Source: CAYZXL01 sp964482435 (GTDB taxonomy: Bacteria; Auribacterota; JABMQX01). From it: a stretch of 7,057 bases of DNA. Where the stretch lies: NCBI GenBank assembly GCA_964482435.1, contig CAYZXL010000125.1, positions 1-7,057 on the forward strand, in the 5' to 3' direction. Position numbers and translations under genes: made by a program. How positions within the stretch are numbered: position 1 is the stretch's first letter; every line of letters begins with the position of its first letter. Shown here one piece after another: positions 1 through 5,785 of this stretch. The notes beneath the pieces were generated by a model. It was not told where the DNA came from and did no database searches. It was given only the letters and a program-made list of their open reading frames with translations.

Positions 1-305
1 GGGACTCATGCGGACAAAAGATTTCGCAGTATGGCTAACTGAGCGCTCGCGGCGGGAGCTTACGTTGTGTTTAGCGAGGCACCCCTTGCGGGTGCCTCCT
101 GCCAGCTCTTGAACGAGCGAAAAGAATTGGTGGATGCAGAAAATCACCGCAAGTGCCTCGAAATAAATGCATTATGGACTCAGAAAAGAAGCGTCGAACG
201 CTTATCAGAGAGGCATGTCCAGTCAGCAAAACCAAGGATAGCAAAGGCGGGCCTAAGCATAAGAGAAATTCTGGGCATGCGGGGCGCAGCAAAGACTGAG
301 GTCCG
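1..305. other. Left-edge region without a convincing gene
   Basis: No reading frame here has both a plausible ribosome binding site and a recognisable protein. It contains a perfect 9-bp hairpin (76-98) and a short Lys/Arg/Gly/Ser-rich frame from the ATG at 174 to the TGA at 297-299 (41 residues, no SD). It leads directly into a decayed transposase fragment, so it may be the eroded flank of the same insertion element or ordinary spacer. Nothing stronger can be claimed. Confidence 0.5.
76..98. repeat. Perfect 9-bp hairpin, loop of 5
   Basis: GAGGCACCC (76-84) pairs exactly with GGGTGCCTC (90-98) around the loop CTTGC. Neither strand has a run of T immediately after the stem, so it is not a typical intrinsic terminator. 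It could be a residual structure from a mobile element end or an RNA hairpin of unknown role. Confidence 0.5.
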
Positions 306-702
306 GTGTTGTCAGCGAAGAACCTACACTGTGCGGGAAGCGAGAAGTCTGGGGGGATTGGTGTGGGGGGAATCGGAGCGTCTCACCTGCTGACGGAGTG
401 TGTCAGATTGCAGGAAAGCTTGGATGAGAGACTGGGGCCACTGAAACGCTGCTTCCCCCATCACGAGTCGGATCGTGTGTTGGATATCGCCTACCACGTT
501 TTGGGAGCGGGAGGCTGCCTCGAGGACATTGGGTTGTTGCGCCAGGATGAAACTTATCTCCATGCTCTGGATGCGGAGGGGCTTCAGGATGCCACAACGA
601 AGAGGGGGACTATATGCGTCGACTCTCGGGGAGAAGAGTCGGTGGCGGAATCAATGGAGTGCGCCAACAACTGTCCGGCGAGAGCATGGAGCGGTAGCCC
701 GA
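306..702 (+). pseudogene. IS1380-like transposase fragment, frameshifted and truncated
   Basis: The translated frame contains a stretch typical of the N-terminal part of IS1380-type transposases: 'PHHESDRVLDIAYHVL', then 'GGCLEDIGLLRQDETYL', then 'ALDAEGLQDATT'. In intact members I recall similar text (YHESDHVLNIAYN, CLEDxELRRxDExYL, DPTTxGDFxRRF). After the DATT motif the expected GDYxRRL text appears in another frame (about 605-635). The original frame then resumes with EESVAESMECAN and ARAW, so two roughly compensating frameshifts flank it. Homology ends near position 700, well before any catalytic DDE core, and the beginning is also missing. This is a dead fragment. The family name rests on motif memory, not a search; another IS4/IS5-like DDE family is possible. 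Confidence 0.6.
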
Positions 703-823
703 TACCGCCCAGCCATTTCTGATCCGTTCTCCTTGTCGTGCGGTGGTATCGGCCGGCAGCCGAAATCCCTTCGTTCTCCGCCATCCGGACTATCCTGAGC
801 CTCACATCGAGTGGCGTTGACAT
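700..823 (-). pseudogene. Helix-turn-helix transposase N-terminal fragment (IS481-like)
   Basis: Read leftward from an ATG at 823, the protein begins MSTPLDVRLRIVRMAENEGI and continues SAAGRYHRTTRRTDQKWL. This pattern (RLxIVRxAExEGISAAxRYxxTxRTVxKWL) is typical of the homeodomain-like helix-turn-helix at the N-terminus of IS481-type and related transposases. After KWLGG the frame no longer looks family-like, although the expected RYRA text is readable in a neighbouring frame. The frame stops at 584 without any DDE core. The break coincides with the end of the opposing IS1380-like fragment near 700, so two elements of opposite orientation seem to have been joined. A remnant of a different helix-turn-helix protein cannot be excluded. 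Confidence 0.5.
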
Positions 824-1050
824 CTTCTAAGTCACCTGATAATAGACCGCTTCGGACTTCCGGCTTGGAGGTTTGGCAATGGTTGGCAAATCAAATCACT
901 TTACCACGTTCTCCTTGAAATCGCATCGTTAATATATCAACCACACAACGCCCCCCAAGGGCGGCATCCTTTCCTCTTCAGCCTCTTCAACCACCTACCC
1001 ACTCGGGCAACTCAACCTCCCATACCCCTATCTGCCATCTTCATGTCCAC
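824..1050. other. Non-coding spacer downstream of the STAND operon
   Basis: No gene is seen. From about 940 to 1050 the plus strand is strikingly rich in C and T, so the 3' untranslated part of the leftward operon transcript would be purine-rich, with a repeated TGAAGAGG. One short hairpin (949-963) lies in it. Confidence 0.5.
949..963 (-). terminator. Possible weak terminator of the STAND operon
   Basis: CGCCC (949-953) and GGGCG (959-963) can form a 5-bp GC stem with a 5-base loop about 90 bases beyond the STAND NTPase stop codon. Read leftward the stem is followed by TTGTGTGGTTGATATATTAA, which is T-rich but not a true T-run. The position fits the end of the operon; the short stem makes the call tentative. 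Confidence 0.25.
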
Positions 1051-4000
1051 TTAAACCAGCCAGCCTGAGCGAAGATCCCATTTCATGTTCTCCAACCGCT
1101 CCGGAGACCAAGTGCGCCTCACAAAATCCTCGACTGCACAACGAACCTCTGGAGCTCTTCCAGCCCCCAGCCACATGAGACGTTCATACGCACAACGCTG
1201 GACGATGTAATTCCTGTCCCTAATCAGACGCTCCAGAAGCAATGAAATGCACTCGTCTCGCTTTAGGCTCCCAAACCAAAATAAGGCCGCGCAGGCGCGG
1301 TCTCGAACCCGTGAGCTTCGGTCCTTGACAAGTCGTGCTACCGCCTTGAAAATCCCGTCGGCATAGTCGCCTTGCCTCCAAGGCTGGGGCGCCGCAAGCC
1401 GGTCTGCAAGGGTCATTCTGACCCTCACAGACGAATCCTTAGCAAGCCGAGGGACGACATCCAAAGGAATATCAGAATAACGGCCTCGCCAAACTCCAGC
1501 AAGGAACTCTCTCACCTTCGGGCTTTCGCTTAGTGACCACCTTTGGGCAATTTGAGGAGGCACACCGCGATGCCAGAGTAAATGCGAAAGATGGCAGACG
1601 TCTCCATGCGTGGCCTTTGAAACGATGTCCTCGACCAAAAGCAAGGCACTCGAATCGTAGTCTCCCTCGGGGTATGGAAGAAGGAGGATTTCTCGGGCCA
1701 GGCTGAATCTCACCTCAGGGCTGGGGTCGGAGCAAAGCCTCCTGGCCTCCCGGAGCAACGCTTGTCCTTCACCGCGCGAAAGTAAATCGCCAATTGCCCA
1801 AGCCGATACTCTCCTTTTCCGCCAATCTTTGTTTTTCGACAGTGATGCCAGCAGACGTAGCCATTTGCTATCGTCTGAGCCCAGCATGGAAAGTCCGAAC
1901 GCCAGCCGTGACCTCACCCTCTCACTCCGGTCCCCAGCCATCTGGCTTATAACTTTCTCTGCAGTGTCAGGCTCATGCCGCGCAAAGTATGGCAACACGT
2001 GGGCAACAGCTTCCCTAAGGAGTTCATCGTGGGCCTTTGAGAATTTCACTATTGCATCTTTCAGCTTCGACCAGTCCGCATCAGTGTCAATCTGACAGAG
2101 TGCTTCGAGATAGACCTGCTTGTACCTCGACCCTCTCTTCAAATAGACCTCGGACTCCCTCAAAAACAGCTCGCTTTTCCCACACGACCTCGTGAGGCAC
2201 TCACTGAAAAAACTTACTGCACTCCGGTCCCACTTTGTGGACCTCTCAATCAGCTTTGTCAGCAAAGGGAATGCCATCTCCGGGGCCGATGCCCCAATTC
2301 TGCCGACCACCGACGCCACAAGCTCGGGGTCCTCAATTGAGGCAGCGTCGAGGATACTCCAAGCGTCGGTCGACGTGAGGTCAAGCTCTTCAATGACGTC
2401 ACACGCCAGCCTACAACCAAACGACCCCGTTCGCGCTACTCCCCGTAGAAGCCTCGTGCCGGCACGATCGTCTAGCATCTGAACCAGAAAGCACAGCACA
2501 CCTCGAAGAGAGCCGCGCAGGCTTTCCATGTGTACGAGACTTGGGACATCCTCGAACACCTCTTTTCCCGAAGACAAGAGTGATCTCGCGACAGCGTATT
2601 CGAACAGGCGCTCGTGCCAGAACATGACCCAGCGCTCGTATTCGCGCTCCCGCAAACACAGCACCCCTTCATCCACCAGGTGACCTAACTTGGCGGCGGA
2701 ATAAGACGACAGGCTGGCAGCATGGGTTTTACTCACCCGAATCGTTTGTTGCGCCCGCATGGCAGAGGCGATTTCGAGAACGAGTTCGTCCGAACCTTCT
2801 GGGCCGGACCTTACTGTTTCCTGCCAGTAGGCGTCCCACACGGCACGGGTATCAAGCCGTCGGGGCAACCGCTTGCCCTTCCACGCACGGGCGACAAGCC
2901 TCAATAGTAGTGGGGTTCTGCATAATGTTTCCGCCGCCCAAGACAGCCCCCCTTTGAACTCCCATCGCCCCCGATAACACTCCACCGCGAGCTCCAACTC
3001 CTCATGGTCGAAATCCCCCAAAACCAGACTGGCGGTAAGCGACGGCTCCAGGAAGGGCGGCGTCGTTCTCTCATCAGCCGAAAGATAGACGTTCTGTTGT
3101 GGCACGCCTGCCTTCCCCACGCCCGAAATGGACTCCCACACCGGGCTCTTGCACGCCACACAGAACTTAATACGCGGGTATGCCGCTCCGTACCGACTCA
3201 CGCATGCGCACAACTCCTGCAACACCACCGCAGGGTCGGCGAATTTGTTCAGTGCGTCTATGTAGATGAGGAATGTGCCCTGGTTCTCGTCCGCCAGATT
3301 ATTGACCCACGCAGCCATGTTTCTTGTTGTCGCCTCAGAAGGGCATAAGGGATAGAGACTCTCGCTGATTTCCCTTTGCAGCGAGAACCCCCCCGCGGCA
3401 TAAAACTCACCACTCATAAGCAACGCTGGATGCGGCGTCGTGCGGGCAAGCTCACACATCACATTTGTCTTTCCCGTTCCCGACCTTCCAATCATCAAGA
3501 AAAGGTTCTGAGGAGACTTCAGAAAATTCTTGAAAAGCTCTTCCGCCTTCAGGCGATGTACATATAGCAACGGGTCGTATTCACTGGCCACCCGGGAGAC
3601 GGAACTTTCAAGCAGACCCTTACAGTACTCGCACAATCGTTCCCAGTCTTTGGCTGGATCGCGAGTGACATCTGCTATTACCGAACTGGTTGGAACCCCT
3701 TCCAGCCCCAGAATTCTGACATCAGGTACATCCCCAAGCCAGTATTCTGTCCCAGATTTTGTCGCCCTCTTCCGAAAAACCCCTCTCCGCGTTTCCGCGG
3801 CTTCTGTATCGGAGAGCTCGGTTCCAGCGGCCGCCGTCACTTCCCAATACTTCCCCTCCGTGAATCTCTGTGTCCAGTAAGTGTAAAACGAATCCACCCC
3901 GATTGTCCCGTAATGCCGGCGCTTCCGCGAGTTCATCCATCTTTCCGACATCAGAAGCTCGCTTATCACGTCGTTGACGGCAGACAAGGGCACTCGATTG

Positions 4001-4188
4001 TTCCCAAGCCCTATCTGCTCGTACGCGATCTTCTCAACGATGTCATAATAAAACGGCAAGTTCGGCCGAAGCAGGTAGGATTGCCCGTCTTCACCTGTCA
4101 CCTCCAGGCATTTCTCCGACGTAACCAAGCGTATGGTCAAAATCTTTTTCTTCGGCAACTCCTTCACAGTGGAAATCCGTTTGTTCAC
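1051..4188 (-). CDS. STAND/NACHT-like P-loop NTPase with C-terminal HEAT repeats
   Basis: This 1045-residue protein of predicted cytoplasmic type reads as a signal-transduction ATPase. Residues 1-215 are not recognised. Walker A is GRSGTGKT (234-241) and Walker B is FLIYIDALNK (306-315). A sensor-1-like strand ends in ACKSPVW (345-351). PLLLRL (426-431) and FWHERLFEYAVAR (523-535) match the helical and winged-helix parts of NACHT/STAND modules. Residues about 550-1045 are helical, with recurrent D-x4-VR units near 753, 821, 917 and 956, typical of HEAT/PBS-lyase-like repeats. No signal peptide or membrane segment is evident. The start is GTG at 4188, preceded by GGGAG with a 10-base spacer and 17 bases after the upstream stop. 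Bacterial STAND proteins of this layout often sense phage proteins (Avs-like), so a defence role is inferred, not shown. Oddly, Walker B ends in Lys315 where Glu is usual. Confidence 0.85.
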   Translation of the reverse strand: MNKRISTVKELPKKKILTIRLVTSEKCLEVTGEDGQSYLLRPNLPFYYDIVEKIAYEQIGLGNNRVPLSAVNDVISELLMSERWMNSRKRRHYGTIGVDSFYTYWTQRFTEGKYWEVTAAAGTELSDTEAAETRRGVFRKRATKSGTEYWLGDVPDVRILGLEGVPTSSVIADVTRDPAKDWERLCEYCKGLLESSVSRVASEYDPLLYVHRLKAEELFKNFLKSPQNLFLMIGRSGTGKTNVMCELARTTPHPALLMSGEFYAAGGFSLQREISESLYPLCPSEATTRNMAAWVNNLADENQGTFLIYIDALNKFADPAVVLQELCACVSRYGAAYPRIKFCVACKSPVWESISGVGKAGVPQQNVYLSADERTTPPFLEPSLTASLVLGDFDHEELELAVECYRGRWEFKGGLSWAAETLCRTPLLLRLVARAWKGKRLPRRLDTRAVWDAYWQETVRSGPEGSDELVLEIASAMRAQQTIRVSKTHAASLSSYSAAKLGHLVDEGVLCLREREYERWVMFWHERLFEYAVARSLLSSGKEVFEDVPSLVHMESLRGSLRGVLCFLVQMLDDRAGTRLLRGVARTGSFGCRLACDVIEELDLTSTDAWSILDAASIEDPELVASVVGRIGASAPEMAFPLLTKLIERSTKWDRSAVSFFSECLTRSCGKSELFLRESEVYLKRGSRYKQVYLEALCQIDTDADWSKLKDAIVKFSKAHDELLREAVAHVLPYFARHEPDTAEKVISQMAGDRSERVRSRLAFGLSMLGSDDSKWLRLLASLSKNKDWRKRRVSAWAIGDLLSRGEGQALLREARRLCSDPSPEVRFSLAREILLLPYPEGDYDSSALLLVEDIVSKATHGDVCHLSHLLWHRGVPPQIAQRWSLSESPKVREFLAGVWRGRYSDIPLDVVPRLAKDSSVRVRMTLADRLAAPQPWRQGDYADGIFKAVARLVKDRSSRVRDRACAALFWFGSLKRDECISLLLERLIRDRNYIVQRCAYERLMWLGAGRAPEVRCAVEDFVRRTWSPERLENMKWDLRSGWLV
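3466..3489 (-). other. Walker A (P-loop) of the STAND NTPase
   Basis: These bases encode GRSGTGKT, residues 234-241, which fits GxxxxGK[ST] exactly. A hydrophobic strand (LFLMI) comes before it. The motif binds nucleotide phosphates and Mg2+. Confidence 0.95.
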
Positions 4189-4205
4189 TATCTTCTCGCT
4201 CCCTG

Positions 4206-4628
4206 TTAGAAATCAGGAATATCGAAGACGGACGCCCCTTCCTTCAAATATGGAAATCTCTTCCGAAGCCTATCAACTACATCCTCGACCAGACCGTTCG
4301 ACACTAGGTTGACCGATACGTTTCCGGCGACCTTCTCCCCGGAAACATCCTTGAGAAAGCGGTACTTCAAGGCTACCGTGGCTACGCCATAATGGTAAAC
4401 GCCCAAGCCACACCAGTACTCGCCTCTGCCCGCGTCATCTCCCTCGACGAACCTGCCCGCTCTTTTCAGATACAGGCCGATGTCTTCTGCTGGAGAACAA
4501 GAAGACGCATCGTTGCCCCACTTCTCCCGAAACTCGACCGTGGAAAACCACGCTCCCAACTTGCACAATCTGTAGCCTCCTCTTCTTCGGCCACCGGGCC
4601 CGTAGTATTTTACCATATCCCCACTCAT
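4206..4628 (-). CDS. Hypothetical 140-residue protein, operon partner of the STAND NTPase
   Basis: I do not recognise this protein. It is 140 residues long, soluble-looking, with no signal peptide or membrane segment. The N-terminal part is Gly/Arg/aromatic-rich (KYYGPGGRRRGGYR, residues 7-20). The middle has strand-like segments (YWCGLGVYHYGVATVALKYR, 71-90), followed by VSVNLV and an amphipathic helix VEDVVDRLRKRFPYL (114-128). Cys22, Cys44 and Cys73 are too spread for an obvious metal site. It is the first gene of the leftward operon; its TAA is 17 bases before the NTPase GTG start, so the two are almost certainly co-transcribed. The start chosen is the ATG at 4628; an AGGA lies 14 bases upstream, and the internal ATG at 4616 (residue 5) is an alternative. 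Its role may be as a sensor, inhibitor or adaptor for the NTPase; this is inference from position only. Confidence 0.65.
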   Translation of the reverse strand: MSGDMVKYYGPGGRRRGGYRLCKLGAWFSTVEFREKWGNDASSCSPAEDIGLYLKRAGRFVEGDDAGRGEYWCGLGVYHYGVATVALKYRFLKDVSGEKVAGNVSVNLVSNGLVEDVVDRLRKRFPYLKEGASVFDIPDF

Positions 4629-4739
4629 CGAGATTCTCTATTTCCTGAACCCTGTCAAGCGCCGCCACAACTTTTTAACTGCCGTTAACCAGTTTCCAGC
4701 ATCCTTGACTTCCTACGCCTCTTATGCGCTCCAACCAGC

Positions 4740-4745
4740 GTTAAC
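4740..4745. promoter_or_regulatory. GTTAAC palindrome, second copy in the divergent region
   Basis: A GTTAAC hexamer palindrome occurs here and again at 4684-4689; a related TTTTAACTGCC lies at 4673-4683. Three TTAAC-containing words within about 75 bases between two divergent operons could be sites for a regulator, but hexamers are short and chance is not excluded. Confidence 0.2.
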
Positions 4746-4771
4746 TCGCCTGCCGATAGTCTCTTGCCCTC

Positions 4772-4789
4772 AAGGCCTTATAAAGCTTT
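4772..4789. promoter_or_regulatory. Paired 8-bp palindromes upstream of the HisG-like gene
   Basis: AAGGCCTT (4772-4779) and AAAGCTTT (4782-4789) are perfect palindromes whose centres are 10 bp, one helical turn, apart. They lie just before the sequence TACAAT (4795-4800), which resembles a -10 element but has no matching -35 at the proper distance. The arrangement resembles an operator placed at a promoter. No regulator gene is visible in the window, so the call is tentative. Confidence 0.3.
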
Positions 4790-4871
4790 CGGGGTACAAT
4801 GCCGGCGAACCAGACGCGCCTGCGCATTTACGACATAAGGACGCTGGCAACAAAAGATGAGGGTTCAACAA

Positions 4872-5783
4872 ATGGATGACCTTCGACTCGTCCCAGAGGA
4901 CATCGATAAGAAGTTCACAATCCTTTTCCCGTCAGGCAGCACGAACTCCGACCAGGACGGCCGCTTTAACATTTCCCGATATCTCAATGCCGCCGGCTTG
5001 GAAATTCGGGGGTTCGATCCTGATAAGGAAACTCTTTTCCCGGTTATCCTGAATCAACCCGACGCCTTCCCCATCGCCGCGAGGCCCCAACACATGGCTT
5101 CCTTTCTGAGCGAAGGCCTGGCGGATGCATGTTGCTGCTTCGACGATGTGGTTATCGAGGCAACACTGGGAGGTATAAAGGGCGTCCGCAAAGTCATGCC
5201 TCTTCTTTTTGGAGAGGCAAGAGTTGTTGCGGCTGTCAGCCAGGATTCTCGTTTCAAGTCTATCTCCGAACTCCTTCTCCGCAGAACCCACATTCGCGTG
5301 CTTACTGAGTACCCGTTTCTCACCGCCCGGACACTGGTTCAGACCGCGGCGTACCGTGATCGTTTCGGCTCCGTGAAGCCCCGCGTGATGTACATGGGCC
5401 ACCTTCTCGATGGTGGCAACCCCGATGTCGAAATCTTCAAGTCCGAGGGGAAAACCGAACCTCAGGTGACCATCGGTAATTTCGATCTCTGCGCAGTGCT
5501 TCGCTCGTCAGGCACAACACTTCGAGAAACCCGCCTTCGCGTTATTGACATTGTCATGACCACGCGGCCCGGCTTCTTCGTGAGTGAGGCAAGCTGGGGG
5601 GACCCCAATAAGAGGCGGGTCATTGATTGGTTCGCGAAGCGCTTTCGGAGGGTGAATCAGGCTGTCAGGAAGAGCCAAACAGGCTTGAACCGGCAATCGC
5701 GCTATTGGCATCAGAGTTCTTCTTCCGTTGTTTCCCCGCTACTGGGGCCAGAGCGGTGTGTATCAACACAAGGAGGTGTCTGA
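4872..5783 (+). CDS. HisG-like (ATP phosphoribosyltransferase family) protein, atypical active-site loop
   Basis: HisG couples ATP and PRPP in the first step of histidine synthesis. This 303-residue protein keeps the fold's landmarks: ARPQHMASFLSEGLADACCC (70-89, like RPxDIPxYVExGxADxGI), LTEYPFLTARTL (144-155, like ATEYPNLTRRYF) and SSGTTLRE (212-219) in the PRPP loop. The HisG signature E-x5-G...D-[LIV]-x2-[ST]-G-x-T-L is recognisable (Glu196, Gly202, Ser213, Gly214, Leu217), but its Asp is Val209, and the N-terminal PKGR-type motif reads PSGS. The domain ends near residue 260, followed by about 43 Ser/Arg-rich residues of no known type. No other histidine gene is present. The start at 4872 has GAGG (4859-4862) with a 9-base spacer; ATG 4857 (308 residues) is possible with a poorer SD. 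It overlaps the next gene's SD, so the two are probably co-translated. True ATP-phosphoribosyltransferase activity is doubtful. Confidence 0.7.
   Translation: MDDLRLVPEDIDKKFTILFPSGSTNSDQDGRFNISRYLNAAGLEIRGFDPDKETLFPVILNQPDAFPIAARPQHMASFLSEGLADACCCFDDVVIEATLGGIKGVRKVMPLLFGEARVVAAVSQDSRFKSISELLLRRTHIRVLTEYPFLTARTLVQTAAYRDRFGSVKPRVMYMGHLLDGGNPDVEIFKSEGKTEPQVTIGNFDLCAVLRSSGTTLRETRLRVIDIVMTTRPGFFVSEASWGDPNKRRVIDWFAKRFRRVNQAVRKSQTGLNRQSRYWHQSSSSVVSPLLGPERCVSTQGGV
5770..5778 (+). promoter_or_regulatory. Strong SD deciding the radical SAM start
   Basis: AAGGAGGTG ends 7 bases before the ATG at 5786, with GGAGG at 5772-5776. It lies inside the 3' end of the HisG-like gene. It selects ATG 5786 over a longer in-frame extension to 5627 that would add 53 residues unlike the family. 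Confidence 0.85.
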
Positions 5784-5785
5784 AA

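Noticed and set aside
324..563. A minus-strand frame antisense to the IS1380-like fragment, containing QHTIRLVMGEAAFQ.
   Set aside because: Its regular look is explained by being the complement of the conserved YHESD/CLED transposase coding sequence; the plus strand carries the family match.
1829..3880. Several open frames on the plus strand and in other minus frames within the STAND gene.
   Set aside because: They lie antisense to or out of frame with a 1045-residue protein with clear motifs, and have no recognisable domains of their own.
4653..4658. A perfect TTGACA on the minus strand upstream of the 140-residue gene, like a -35 element.
   Set aside because: At 16-18 bases downstream there is no -10-like sequence, and a start from it would fall inside the gene. 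No promoter is called.
5627..5785. Upstream in-frame extension of the radical SAM gene by 53 residues.
   Set aside because: It overlaps the HisG-like gene, has no family-like residues and no SD, whereas ATG 5786 has an excellent SD.
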